Assembly (NCBI GenBank): GCA_963678705.1
Contig: OY783212.1
Span: 1,116,001 to 1,180,000 of the forward strand
Origin: Panorpa germanica
Lineage: Eukaryota; Arthropoda; Insecta; Mecoptera; Panorpidae
Direction of reading: 5' to 3'
Length of the DNA: 64,000 bases
Shown here piece after piece: positions 1 to 10,999 of this stretch. Every line of letters begins with the position of its first letter. Position 1 is the stretch's first letter. A model generated the notes under the pieces. It searched no databases and was not told the DNA's origin. It saw only the letters and a list, made by a program, of their open reading frames with translations. The position numbers were made by a program, and so were the translations under genes.

Positions 1-1531
1 CCTGGGCTGCCTGTATGACATCCTTTTCTGACCCTTCACCCCGCTGTTCCTCAACAACTAGTCGATCTGCAGGTGGTAGTCTAAGCGATCTAGAAAATAT
101 AGGAGTATCATTTTTCAATACAATTGTCTTTACACTTTCAGAGTTGCGTAACTCTTTACGTTTGTTATTGTCCACTGACTCAGGTATTTTATTAACAACA
201 ATTTTATCGTTTATATGAGATAAATCTAATTCACTTTCTTTATCACCATAGTCTATTTTCATTGTCATTAATTGTTTAACCTCACTTTCATCTACATCTT
301 TATCGCTATAAAGTTTATGAAATGTAACCCCGGTTTTATCAATAACTACTTTAGCTTTAGCTATAATGTCCAATCCTATCACCATGTTCATATGCATTGC
401 ATGAGATGGCAACACCTCAAAATAACCCACGTAAGGTTCTGAATCAATTTCAATGTCCAATTCAATTCTACCTATAGAATTTACTCTTGAGTTTGATAAA
501 CCACGTATTGTTATTTCAGAGTCATATAATTTAACATTCTTTAATGTTTTAAAATAATCTTCCCGCACTGCTGACAAATCACTGCCAGTGTCTATTAAAG
601 CATTTACATTACTCCCGTTATTAACACAAATTGATTTTATCATTTCAACTTTCATAACATTATGTTCCGCTTTAACAGTTTTTATTTTAGTATTACAATT
701 TCGGCTAATATGTCCATAATTACCACAATTAAAACATTTATAACCCTTGTCTTTATCGGGACACACCTTAGATGAGTGTGACATCGAACCACAATTAAAA
801 CATTTAATCTTCTCACCTGTTGTCTCGATTTTAGTTTTTGTACCTGACCTAGATCTCCTATCATAGTCCTGGGTATCCATTTTCATTTTTTCATATTGTT
901 CCAGCTTACGTCTAAGTTGTCCAATATTCTCAGCTCCATAAAGTATTACCTTGTTGGCTGCACTGTCGCGAATTCCTGCTATGATATAATCCATAATAGC
1001 TGCTTCTTCGACATCTGCTTGTCTAGCTATATCTAAAATATCATACACATATTGACGGATACTTTCAGCTGGCTTCTTCACCCTTTGTTGAAGCATTTTG
1101 TGAACCTGTGCACTATTCAAACTCGTATCAAATTCATCAATCAAATACGATTTAAATGTATCCCAATTTATTATCCTGGTTTCGAAATTAACAAATTGTT
1201 TTGCGGTATCAGTCAACAATCTCCTGGCATACAAATATCTGTATTTTGTATCTATTTCTGCCTGGTCACAGAAATCATCAAATTGTTTAATCCACAATCT
1301 GACATTTTTAAGCCCATCATATTTAGGTAAAGCCAATTCTAAATCTAAAAATGTATAATTAGTTTTATTGACTGTTTCATTGTTTACAGACCTATTCTGT
1401 TCACCGACACGGCTATTAAATGAGTTCATTCTTGACAACAATTCTGCACGATTCCCACGCTGACTAAGTCCAACAAAATTGAGTTCTTGTCGTAGCTCTG
1501 CCACTGACAAATTGTCCAATTCTTGTGTCAT
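1..1531 (-). CDS. Ty3/gypsy-type retrotransposon gag-pro-(pol) polyprotein, 5' part, runs off the left edge
   Basis: An open frame of about 510 codons starts at the ATG at 1531-1529 and has no stop before the window edge. Read in order: a SAP-like motif at residues 8-35 (LSVAELRQEL...GNRAELLSRM); a gag-like region with the sequence LWIKQFDDFC near residue 80; two CCHC zinc knuckles at about 242-255 (CFNCGSMSHSSKVC) and 264-277 (CFNCGNYGHISRNC); and a retropepsin-like segment with the active-site motif ALIDTGSDLS near residue 312. The last visible residues contain RLPPADRLVVEEQ, which looks like the linker that precedes reverse transcriptase in Ty3/gypsy elements. Gag and protease share one frame without a frameshift. 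The gag packages RNA and the protease cuts the polyprotein. RT, RNase H and integrase would lie left of the window. No internal stop is visible, so this may be a young copy. The SAP assignment rests on pattern only. Confidence 0.85.
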   Translation of the reverse strand, partial: MTQELDNLSVAELRQELNFVGLSQRGNRAELLSRMNSFNSRVGEQNRSVNNETVNKTNYTFLDLELALPKYDGLKNVRLWIKQFDDFCDQAEIDTKYRYLYARRLLTDTAKQFVNFETRIINWDTFKSYLIDEFDTSLNSAQVHKMLQQRVKKPAESIRQYVYDILDIARQADVEEAAIMDYIIAGIRDSAANKVILYGAENIGQLRRKLEQYEKMKMDTQDYDRRSRSGTKTKIETTGEKIKCFNCGSMSHSSKVCPDKDKGYKCFNCGNYGHISRNCNTKIKTVKAEHNVMKVEMIKSICVNNGSNVNALIDTGSDLSAVREDYFKTLKNVKLYDSEITIRGLSNSRVNSIGRIELDIEIDSEPYVGYFEVLPSHAMHMNMVIGLDIIAKAKVVIDKTGVTFHKLYSDKDVDESEVKQLMTMKIDYGDKESELDLSHINDKIVVNKIPESVDNNKRKELRNSESVKTIVLKNDTPIFSRSLRLPPADRLVVEEQRGEGSEKDVIQAAQ

Positions 1532-1564
1532 GATTATAATTTTCAGTATTCCTCTTGATTCCGC

Positions 1565-1933
1565 TGATCAATTAGTCTGGATCTAAGGTTAAATATATTT
1601 TTGACTAAATATACCTGGTTTCGCCCTTAACCCGGTTCTGATCAATTAGTCTGGTTCTAAGGTTAAATATATTTTTGACTAAATATACTTGGTTTCGCCC
1701 TTATCTCGGTTCTGATCAATTAGTCTGGTTCTAAGGTTAAATATATTTTGACTAAATATACTTGATTTCGCCCTTATCCCGGTTCTGATCAATTAGTCTG
1801 GTTCTAAGGTTAAATATATTTTTGACTAAATATACTTGATTTCGCCCTTATCCCGGTTCTGATCAATTAGTCTGGTTCTAAGGTTAAATATATTTTTGAC
1901 TAAATATACTTGGTTTCGCCCTTATCCCGGTTC
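1565..1933 (-). repeat. 74-bp tandem repeat array in the retrotransposon leader, 5 copies
   Basis: Copies begin at 1565, 1639, 1713, 1786 and 1860, each marked by TGATCAATTAGTCTGG on the plus strand. The period is 74, 74, 73 and 74 bp. The array lies just upstream (in element sense) of the gag start at 1531, so it is leader or 5' UTR sequence. Copies differ by only a few bases, which suggests recent amplification. Each unit ends with a CCCGGTTCTG block that also occurs in the primer-binding-site-like modules to the right. Confidence 0.95.
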
Positions 1934-2240
1934 TGAGCCCCCAATTTGTAGGTAGACCCCCTAACCATCCACGGATATCCCGGTTGAGCCCCCAATTTGT
2001 AGGTTTTTTTTAATTATCTACATTAGTAGTTTTTGAATCTATTCCCATCCCGGTACAGACTCCGCTTTGCAGGTTAGAATTTACAACCACGTGTTGCGAT
2101 TCTATTATGCAGCCTATAACTATTCAATCACTATTGATAGCTCACAATTTGTAGACATTATCTCTAACCATCTGTTGAGATCATAATCTGTAGGTTTTGA
2201 CTCTGCACACATCCCGGTTGAGTCCCAATTTGTAGGTACT
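1925..2240 (-). repeat. Reiterated LTR-end / primer-binding-site-like modules
   Basis: Read on the minus strand, the block CCTACAAATTGGGGGCTC followed by AACCGGGAT occurs at about 1976-2005. Close variants occur at about 1925-1953 and 2209-2237, and a weaker one at 2047-2076. The segment TGGGGGCTC...CCGGGAT resembles the 3' end of tRNA-Pro used as a primer by some retroelements, and TACA just before it fits an LTR 3' end. Several copies in tandem imply duplication of the LTR-leader junction. Which copy is the working primer site cannot be told here. Confidence 0.55.
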
Positions 2241-3750
2241 TTCCACAATTATAAGTTACAATTAACATCAGCCTAAGGTTGATGTACAATACAACAATAT
2301 AGTTTCTTTTAAAATGAGTAAACACTTAATTTGGTTATTAATAGTTTGTTTAATCACTTATCAAAGACATAAACTTATATCTAAATAAAGTTAATCAATC
2401 TTAATTATATTCACAACAAAATACAATAGATTAAAATGTCTTTTCACAATGTTTTTACGTCTCAGTACACAATACGCAGTTGTAATTGTCTATAGTTATC
2501 AGCACAATAATTTCAATGATAATACACCTTAGTACTAAAATATTAATATCGCTGCCTAACTCTAACAAAAACAATGATCAAAATAACAACTATTACACCG
2601 TAATAAAGTTAACTTAATTATAAAACACTCAATAACGACCATATATACTCTTTACACATTTCTATCGCCATTTGCTTTATAAAACTCTGTACACGTATAT
2701 CCATCATTATATTCTGCCTCGCCCAAAACATGTCGCAACACGTTCAAAAGTTAGCGAACAATTCCATACGCCACGTTCTCTGAGATGTACGCTCGACATC
2801 AAAAGTGAACGGCTAAGCGTTAACCATTGAACGGTTTTTAGTGTTTGTCACTGGTTATTCATGCATTAAAATATAACCCCGTTCTTATCCAAGATTTCTA
2901 CCCTAGTTTACAGTTATCTTACTATTACTTAAAACTAAATATAATCTAACTTAATTACTCCTTCAAAAAATAACCCCACACTTATATATTATCTGTGTCG
3001 TCAAAAAGCATTAACGAAAATATGCTTTTCTTGTATCGGTTTGACCTTGCGAACCCCTTCACCTTCCCCCTTAAATCACATATATATCTGTCTATCCGTT
3101 ATATATCTGTGTAATTTCGGAACACTATATTTTCCTTAACACACTATATAAAGCTGATTTCGAAGCAAGTTTTTACAAATCGTACCTTTGTTTTTTATTT
3201 TTTTTTTATTTGTTAAGATATGATTTTTCGAAATAAGTATGAAATTATTATGAATGTGATTACCACTTAATCATTGGAAAATATCTGAAGAAGTGAACCT
3301 TGCAAAATATCGGCCTTGTATAAAATACGATTTGATGTAATACATTAAAGAAACCACAACCAGCGCGGCGGCAGAACGTCAATACGCGAGTAGATAGAAT
3401 GTATAACAAGACAACGTACGAGGTTCTGCTGTTTTAAGTTCAATGACTAGACAAGATAAATTTTATTGAACTTGACATATGAAGCCGCAGCGAGAGTGGA
3501 AAGTTCATTGGAAATTTTCCAAGCACTCAAGATGATATCTCATAAAGCGCCTAAAATAAATTGATTCAATCGGAGCCAGGAGCATTATATAGAAGGGTAA
3601 TCTTTATTAGCCAAATGGAAATACAACACAATTTGTAAAAACTTGTAAAACGATCTCACCCCAATCTAACTCTCTTGGACCCTTTGACTCGTGATCCTGA
3701 TCGTCCGTTCAAGAACATCCCGGTATTTTCTGACTAACAATACTAGTACA
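2231..3750 (-). mobile_element. Possible 5' LTR of the left-edge retrotransposon
   Basis: Position is the main argument: this AT-rich, ORF-free DNA lies immediately upstream of the primer-site-like modules. On the minus strand a TGTA at 3750 and a TACA at 2234 would give the usual TG...CA ends, but TG and CA are common and the 3' LTR is not in the window for comparison. A stretch near 2990-3080 recurs at 21885-21955 (GTGTCGTCAAAAA, then a TTGTATCG-TTTGACCTT block), so part of this DNA is dispersed. Boundaries are inferred. Confidence 0.25.
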
Positions 3751-4381
3751 GTAAAAAGTCGTTAAAGAAAGCAAACAGGAATTCTTCTTTGCATTATGTA
3801 AAAGTGTAAAGTTATGTAACCCTCACGCAACTTTCATCTTGAAAATAAGGGACTAACCAGTTTTCTTGTTTACCTTAAAAAATATAACTCCCACAAACAT
3901 CTTGTAAAGACGTTTCTTGTAGATAATAATACGATCTACAACTTTTGTTTATGACTTTTTATTGTAACTTTTAAAATAAAAAAGTTATAAGCAAAAATAA
4001 TCTAGAATGTGTTATGAATGTTGTGTAATGAACCGACAAGCAGTTGAACAGCAAAAAATTTGCTTCCAATCCAAAATGGACGGTTCGATGCGAGATGTAC
4101 TGTGCTATAAGTAGGTTTGTTATTTGAAATTCCGTGGGTCGAGTGTGAGTAGCTTAAGTAACCCGACTCGGGTTTCAGTGAACCTTCTCCACAGTTTAAA
4201 GGTTTTAATTGGGGCTTCGTATTGCGTTGTATGTTAACATCCCAGGTCAGAGAATCAGACATGCTATGTTAACTAAAATGCTTCCATGGCCATAGGCGTC
4301 CGCAGAATATTTGAGGGTGCGTAACAACAACATTACATTTTATCTAAAAAAAATTTGCTACCTATCCATTTCTATCAAGTA
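3751..4381. other. Intergenic or intronic AT-rich DNA, no gene recognised
   Basis: An 86-codon minus-strand frame at 4002-4262 shows no family resemblance and is probably chance. The stretch near 4285-4310 (CCATAGGCGTCCGC) is roughly mirrored at 5305-5325 across the mariner-like element. This suggests the element inserted into an older repeat. Confidence 0.4.
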
Positions 4382-5251
4382 GAGGGTGCGGCAGCATAAC
4401 TTCCTTTTTTCAAAATTTAATAAAACCCATTGTATAAAACAGAAATTTTTTGTTTGTTTTTTTTATAATATAGGCACATACATAAAGTTTTGTTTTAGTA
4501 AGTTTTGAACATCAAATCAGAGAGGTGACGTCCTCCATTCTCCATACACTGAGTAAACCGATTTCTGGCGTTTGTCATGATTCTGGCGTTAGCTTGGCAA
4601 TTTCTACCTGGATGTTGGTCTTCAAATCTTGTTTGGTCATTGGACGGTTCACATAAACACAAGATTTTAAAAACCCCATAGAAATGGGTTTCATCACTAA
4701 CAAGAATAATAACGTAATTAGAAATTAGCTTCTCAGAAATTAAGTCACATTTAGAAAGTTCGTGCACAATCGCCATCTTGTATGGATGGAAATGAAGATC
4801 ATCATGAAGAATTCTCCTCACAGAATGATCGGAAAGTCCAAAGTCAGACGCATGTTTGCGGGCAGAACGCCGTGGTGATCGCAACATTGAAGCTCTCAGG
4901 TGATCTAATGGGCCGAGGGACTCCAGTTTTTCGTCTTGTCGCACTTGCAGTTTGTCTGAACGTAGTGACCCACGTAACAATTGATTTCCGGTCCGGGACA
5001 GGGGCCAACGGGGCTAAATTAAAGCGATTTCTAAAGACGCGCTGGGGTGCGATCACAGAACATCTGCTCGAAAATTTTCCTCAACGGCAAACGCACGATC
5101 CTCGCTGTTCCTACGCATGATGGCGACTGAACTATGTCGGAACAAAACTTTATTGTCCCGCCTCTCGAACAAGATCACTAACGCTCTGCTACGACATCAA
5201 ACAACTGAATGGCGAGCTTTTTAAAAAAGGAAGTTATGCTGCCGCACCCTG
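4382..5251 (-). mobile_element. Mariner-like (Tc1/mariner superfamily) element with intact TIRs
   Basis: Perfect 28-bp terminal inverted repeats lie at 4383-4410 and 5223-5250 (beginning AGGGTGCGGCAGCATAACTT). Each end is flanked by TA (4380-4381 and 5252-5253), the standard Tc1/mariner target duplication. The element is 870 bp, shorter than the usual 1.3 kb, because the transposase is deleted and frameshifted inside. The intact ends mean it could in principle still be recognised by a transposase supplied elsewhere. Confidence 0.92.
4495..5117 (-). pseudogene. Mariner-like transposase, frameshifted and internally deleted
   Basis: Read on the minus strand, the family-like protein changes frame at least twice. 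A start region (RAFAVEENFRADVL) is followed in another frame by a helix-turn-helix region (FNLAPLAPVPDRKS, then TWVTTFRQT), and in a third by SPRRSARKHASDFGLSD and VRRILHDDLHFHPYKM. A remnant of the first catalytic-Asp block (SDETHF) is followed almost directly by a C-terminal tail (MENGGRHLSDLMFKT). Most of the DDE catalytic core between them is missing. The product cannot be active. The family is widespread in insects; assignment is from remembered sequence pattern. Confidence 0.85.
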
Positions 5252-5253
5252 TA

Positions 5254-5720
5254 TAAAACTTAATTTCCAAAGAGTGCGATATACCCGTGTGCTCTTATCG
5301 CGGGACGCCCATGTCTATGGCTTAATGAAGGAGCAGGTACATGTACCGCAGTGTGTACCGTACACAGCGTAGGGTTGAATTACAAGCAATAAGATTTGCT
5401 GAATAATGAACACGCTGTGGAGATGTTGATGTGCGATTTACCAATTAAATAGACTCGTACGTACAGATCAAATTATTGCACTGTCGATAAAACCAGCGGG
5501 TATTATATTGTAGATCGCACTGTTCAGTGTTTAAAGTCTAAAGAATGTTTAAAGAAAACATCCAACAATCGCTAAAGTTATACAAACATGTTGAAAATAG
5601 GAAAATGGAATGTTTCAAATCGAAGTACCATATTTCAAAAATTATTTGTCGAAATAACTTTAAATGTGAAGTCCTCTTATGCCGGTTTTATATCAAAGAA
5701 ACAGATTTGTTTTCACAAAA
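5254..5720. other. No gene recognised; probable old repeat flanking the mariner-like element
   Basis: AT-rich DNA. Short frames near 5545-5751 and 5588-5779 overlap a tandem repeat and have no recognisable product. Confidence 0.4.
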
Positions 5721-5787
5721 CAAAACAAAAATATGTTTTGTTTTATTTTAAAACAAAAACATGTTTTGTTTTATTTTAAAACAGTTC
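5721..5787. repeat. Short tandem duplication of a palindromic A/T motif
   Basis: Two near-identical units of about 33 bp, each containing an ATGTTTTGTTTTATTTTAAA block between AAAACAAAA runs. The units are partly self-complementary and could fold as hairpins. They adjoin the dispersed element that follows. Confidence 0.7.
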
Positions 5788-5794
5788 TGTTTTT

Positions 5795-6205
5795 CGAAAG
5801 CGGACGGGTTTTGTTTCTAGTGTTTTGCTATATGTCCCATAAACATTTAGTATCCTACAAATTATTGTGTCTGCGATACTGCGGCGTGCTGGTCTTATCT
5901 TTTATCCCTGCATTCTGCACTTATTTATAACTGCTTTGGAACTAGTTGCAAGCCAAATGAAAAACAACAACTGACAAGCGTAAATGTTCACAAAAAATAA
6001 GACCGCGTGTTCAAACCAAGCAGACAAAAAATCAATAACAAACGTGTTTTCCTTTGATCTTACCAACTCCATATGGGAATATGTTTTGTTTACAAATTAA
6101 AACAGTTTTTAAAGACTGAAAATATTTTAAGAACTGTTTTTTGAGTTTTTACAAAACATTAGTGTTTTTGTTCGTGTTTTGTTGTTTTGTCTCTCTGGTG
6201 TAAAA
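5795..6205 (+). mobile_element. Dispersed non-autonomous element, copy 1 (inverted partner at 63633-63932)
   Basis: Blocks shared in order with the reverse complement of 63633-63932 include GGTTTTGTTT, TCCCATAAA, AAATGTTCACAAAAA, GTTCAAACCAAGCAGAC, AACGTGTTTTCCTTTGATCT, GGGAATATGTTTTG and GTCTCTCTG. This copy is about 100 bp longer in the middle. No coding frame. The better-preserved partner has short inverted ends, so a MITE is likely. Confidence 0.75.
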
Positions 6206-7640
6206 CTGCCATTAGGAAGGCGTATACTTACATTTATAAGAAACTTTAAAGAATAATAATATATAAATTAGTTCATTTTGTTCATTTTTACAAGTTAACT
6301 ATTTTGGGTCATCCATAAATTGCGTTGCTTTGCTGAATCTTATATTACTAGAGCCGTTATATTAATCGTAACTCTGACACCTACATTAATCCTTCATTTT
6401 CAACTGCGTCATCAATTCCAAGAGTTCATCCAATTAAATCCATCTCCTCGATTCACGTTTCATACGCTTCAATAATTCCACGGATGAACTATTAATAAAT
6501 GTATACGAAGACTATTTTGTCTGTAACTCACCACCGCTTTTGGTCGTCTACGTCATCGTATTTCGCAGAAGATGTGTCTGTCGCAAATCGGACAGCTGAC
6601 ACTTGCAGACATAATATGATATAACCCTGTCTATTACAGATCCTCCCCTCCGATTCAAAAATATGTTTGTTTCGCTCACACCCATTAGAACAAAATAAGT
6701 CAGAGCGAAACAAAACTATTTCTGGCGTAGTGTTGCTTTATTTTATACGTAGCTTTCTTTAGAAGATTGTTATACTTTCAAAGAAATACATAAATATCAT
6801 TTTTTGTTTGCCTGCCATTCGCAGTTTTTAGTTACGTATTACTTTGTATTTTATCGTCAAGTTCACTTGTTTAAGTTATTCAAAAACTATTTGAATTTTT
6901 TGCATGACGTATACGAGTATCAAATGATATACGCAGTTGCCTTTGTCCATTTTTCATCCATTTAGGTTTACCACTGCCACATAGATAAATTTGGCTGATG
7001 CACAATTAAATTGTTGTCCTATTCTAACTTAGAGTAACGCTCTTGTGCGGGATGATGTGAATAACATTTTTGAATGCAAGATTTTTTACGCTTCTTCGGG
7101 ACATTAAGGCCTCTTTATTCATTTTAATTTTACGCATTTTTGCGTAACTACAAAAGAATTTAAATTGTTTGTACATATTTGCTAGTACCATGGGCATATT
7201 CGGGGATCCACTTAGGTTTAATTAACTTTCATAAGTGTTGTAATTAATTATCGTACTCATGTGGCGCAGTTAAATATTAATGTGGAGAGGAAGGACTTAG
7301 AAGTAATTGAGTGGCACGCAGCTGCTTTTTTGTAAATAAGTCAAATGTAGTATACATAAGAAATGTGTCCTTTTCAACTCTATCTTCGCACATATAGTAT
7401 CTAGTCACAATTGCCAAGGAACCTATGTTATGTCGAGGTCTGAGCTGGACTCTCTTCACCTCCCCTCTTCGGAACTCCCTTGGATATAAATAAAACTGTT
7501 TTTTACTATTGAAAAATTTATTCACAAGTATTGAAAAATATTGTTTACGAATTTGGATACTAACTTCAATACTAGTGTACTCGTAGTTATTGAAAATCAA
7601 GTTAGGCGCCACTTGTCTTAATTGAATAAAGTTGCATTTT
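6206..7640. other. No gene recognised
   Basis: AT-rich DNA. A minus-strand frame of 111 codons at 7277-7612 and a 61-codon frame at 6528-6713 have no recognisable motif. A slightly more GC-rich patch lies at 6530-6680. I see no supported exon. Confidence 0.35.
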
Positions 7641-7689
7641 AAAAATGTTTTGTGAGTTTACAATAGAATATCAATACTATAACACTTGA

Positions 7690-8480
7690 TAAACTACTGC
7701 ACTGCTTATAAGAGATAATATATTTATTGGTACGGTATATATAGTTCAAATTACGAGAGTTCGGTGGTGCTTCTGGCTTAAAAAACGTTATAAGAGCCGA
7801 ACAAATCTGCGATACGATGGTCATTATCTTATTCGTTTCTATATACAGTATAAAAAATTAGTAAGGCAGTGCTTTTACATTGTATCGCAGATTTATAACT
7901 TGCTTTGAGCATAAGTCTCATTGCGATGAACGGCCTTGTGAACCATGTTTTAATTTCTATAAAACTGTGCAATATATTGATAAGTTGACTACCAGGGATC
8001 TCCAATATTCAATTATTTTTTATTAACTAATTATATTTTAGGAGATATTAACAATTAAAATAGTAATTTTTTTCATTTAATTATCTAACGTTATAGAAAA
8101 TTCCAATACATGTGACGTTACATGTCCTACGATTAAGGTATAAGTCTCTTATTTGTTATACATGTAAGAATTCTGTGTTAAGTATATTATCTAGTTTATA
8201 CAACAGAGCGTAACATACTAAACATAGAACTCTTATATATAGGTGTATAACAAATAACAGACCTTAATAGTGGGACATATTACGTACAAATATGGCCGAC
8301 ATCTGTAGCGCTAAAACTAGAATTCGAATTTTTAATTGCTATATCTTTGTCAATATTTAGATATTTAATACAACAAAACCGCCAATATACATTTATTAAC
8401 ATCAAATTTAATTCGCAATTATAAAATCGACCCCTAAAAAATAAGAACAGAAGCCCATTTGAACTATAGCCAATGTCCAT
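7690..8480 (-). repeat. Dispersed repeat family, copy 1 (inverted partner at about 41690-42330)
   Basis: Diverged but collinear blocks match the reverse complement of about 41690-42330. Examples are TTTCTATAAAACTGTGCAAT, GGCCGACATCTGTA and the AAATTACGAGAGTTCGG block. No coding frame is supported. Near 7803-7819 and 7878-7895 a 17-bp inverted pair (AAATCTGCGATAC...) can form a hairpin. Confidence 0.75.
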
Positions 8481-9055
8481 AATATGGCAACACTAAGACA
8501 GTTCACAATAGATCTGTTACAATGGCAAGTGCACTTTAATTCATCATTACTCAGAGCTCATCTTCGTCTAGGCAAGGTAAATATACCTTTCCCTTTTGAT
8601 AAACTAATTTAAGTTTTTGAACGATGTCTAGATGTCTCGATGTTAGTAGTTGTAGATGCTGCCATCAGATTCAGCAGATGTAAACGACTGTAATACTGGA
8701 ATTAATTGACTTGTCAAAAACAGATAAAGCTCTTCTGAAAACTTAAGATGATGCGATACTAATATTGCTAAGATTTATCATGTTATCAAAGGTAGACGTA
8801 GACGACCGGAAATGACTTTCCCAACTTTCGTGAACACAAATCTACTTCGACGATCCATGTTCCATGTTCTATCTAGAGTTACGTTTCAATTGCGATTGAT
8901 AAACTAAAAAAATAGAAATAAAAAGAACGCATAGAGAAGCAATTCAAGTAGTATTAAATAACCTTCTCTTTCGTGATCTTAAATTTCTAAATCCTTCAAG
9001 ACAACTAAAAATTCCGTATACTCATAACAACCAGTAACGGATCTTCGATTTTTGA
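8481..9055. other. No gene recognised
   Basis: Low-complexity AT-rich DNA. Nothing beyond chance short frames. Confidence 0.35.
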
Positions 9056-9325
9056 TAAACCGGGGCAAAAACTTGATATTGGCGCCCCTACATACAACGA
9101 ACTTTAAAAAAAATTAATATTTCCTTTTGCATTGGTGAAAAAAAAGTAACAGGATAGGTTAACTGTCCCCAACAATCTCCGTGACGACTAAAAAAATCAT
9201 TTGGGGTCATTTTCCCAAAAACTAATGTTTTTACCAAACTAATTGTGTGTCTTTCAAAATTTAGCGCCCCCATGAATAACCGCCCGGAGCAAATATCCCT
9301 GCTTGCCCCTCCTTAGATACGGGTC
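9056..9325 (+). repeat. Dispersed repeat, intact copy (interrupted copy at 31165-31985)
   Basis: Shares with 31165-31985 the blocks CATTGGTGAAAAAAAA, ACAGGATAGGTT, CAATCTC-GTGA, CATGAAT and CCCGGAGCAA, then a CCT-rich tail with GATACGGG. The second copy carries a retroposon insertion in its middle, so this one shows the uninterrupted arrangement. Confidence 0.75.
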
Positions 9326-10640
9326 TGATTATAACAAATGTTGGATGTTACACCAATGAGGAGACTAACATATAAACCTACGTTATTTATATTCGTTATG
9401 GAAAGCAAATAAAACAGCCCTTCATTTTTATATAACATGTACTTTGTATTTTATTGCTTTTAAAACCAATTACCCAGTTTTGATCGAAAACATTTAAAAA
9501 CGTATTTATTTCACTCTGCCGAAGAATTTTGAAATTAATTTGTAGAGGCTTATGGACAATAAAGAGAATGTGTAAATCATACGACCCTATCCCTCCCCCC
9601 ACTTCTTCACTCCTACCACCCTCAGCAAGATTGATATAGAGTCATATATAAACCCAGGCACAATTCACGAGATACAACTCAAGCTCCAGCTACAGCATGA
9701 CCCAATACGATCGCGTACATAATTTACCGATAAAATAAATTGCAATCGTAAAACGCACATAAAATAACATTACTTTTATAATATTATTTTATAGAAAAAA
9801 TATTATGAAATTATTCTCTAGGCGAAAATAAGTTATAAATACAAGTTTATCGCCACTTTGATGAGTTTTTGGGTTGGGCTAACAGCTAACACATAAAAAA
9901 AGCAGATACACTTTCTATGAAAAACCTTCTCTCAAAAAAGGCAATGTAGTGTGTTAATCTATTTTTAAGAATAAAGTGAAATTTTAATCAAGAAATCTTA
10001 TTTAGTATTTTAAGTTTAATGAGATTAACGCTTTATGGCGCGACGGTATCGAAAAAAGAAATCAAAACGTTAAGACGTCAAAATAGACGTTAGTTCCAAA
10101 GTTTTAATCCGGCAATTTCCGAAATATTTTAATTTTCTTTCTTATTGTAAAACTCATAAGTGGGACAGCTTAGCTTAGCTTAGACAGTAAATGGTAGAAT
10201 TCAGCACTTCTGGCTATCAGCATGAATCTTAGTTTAACAATACCGTTGATTATTTATGGTGTAGTAAATAAAAAATAAATAAAAAAATGTCGGGACAATT
10301 ACGCGCCATCTTGATAAAATGGCTACTAGTGGGTCATGGCTGTACGGATCATGGCGAACACATTGTCTATCTTAAAATGTTAACGTTGTTCACCATGTTT
10401 ATATGTGGTAAATGTTCGTAACCTGTATCGTTCTTAAAAAAGACAAAACTGTCTTAAAATAGTTGCGTTTTCAAAGTGTTCCCGACGTAATATTTAGTAA
10501 CTATCTGATTTAGTACTGTATCTGATGAATATGTTTCATTAACTATAGTTAATTATAGAATTTCTCCTTTTATTTTAACATGACATCAGAATTAAGTTTA
10601 AAAGCATAATCATGCGTTTATTTATATGTTATCGATTCAA
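9326..10640. other. No gene recognised
   Basis: AT-rich. The patch at 10290-10370 contains a GCGCCATCTTG motif like those bound by Pho/YY1 factors, but a single short match is weak evidence. Confidence 0.3.
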
Positions 10641-10649
10641 ACCCCTTAC

Positions 10650-10740
10650 CCCAGCCCCCTGTGATGGCGAGGTCGTCGCGAAAGAAACTGTCAGACACGT
10701 AGAACGATGTGGAGTCATGAATCACGTCAGTAATGGACAT
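10650..10740 (-). CDS. Possible isolated minus-strand exon (weak paraoxonase-like motif)
   Basis: The minus strand reads an ATG at 10740-10738, then 30 codons including SITDV, STSFYVSDSFFRDDLAI and TGGWG, ending at a GTAAGG donor (10649-10644). Base composition is clearly richer in GC than the surroundings. The spacing of a D-[VI] pair followed by FYVSD-x-FF is reminiscent of a motif in paraoxonase/MEC-6-type proteins, but the match is short. No partner exons were recognised nearby, and the plus strand is also open here for about 30 codons. It could be chance. Confidence 0.2.
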
Positions 10741-10894
10741 TTTTGAGGTTAGAACAGACCCTTAGTTAATGAAAGTTCATAAACAAAAGTAACTTTATAT
10801 AAATTTTAGAACACACTTTAATTACAAACGTAAATCTCAAGTAAAACATAATTGGAGACTATTGATATAAAAACATTGAATAATGTTTTTCTGT

Positions 10895-10995
10895 GGGAAC
10901 TGGGGTTCAGGGGTTCAGGGGTTGGGAGGTCGAGGTTCGGGGCTGGAGGCTCCGAGGTTCAGGGTTTGCTGGTGAATGGGAGCGTGGGGGGCACA
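10895..10995 (+). repeat. G-rich minisatellite-like stretch
   Basis: Imperfect repeats of GGGGTTCAGG-type 9-mers, followed by further G-runs, in an otherwise AT-rich region. Multiple runs of three or more G on one strand make a G-quadruplex possible. Confidence 0.7.
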
Positions 10996-10999
10996 AACA

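Noticed and set aside
682-864. 60-codon minus-strand frame over the zinc knuckles
   Set aside because: It is a shifted frame of the gag-pro polyprotein, whose true frame shows the CCHC knuckles.
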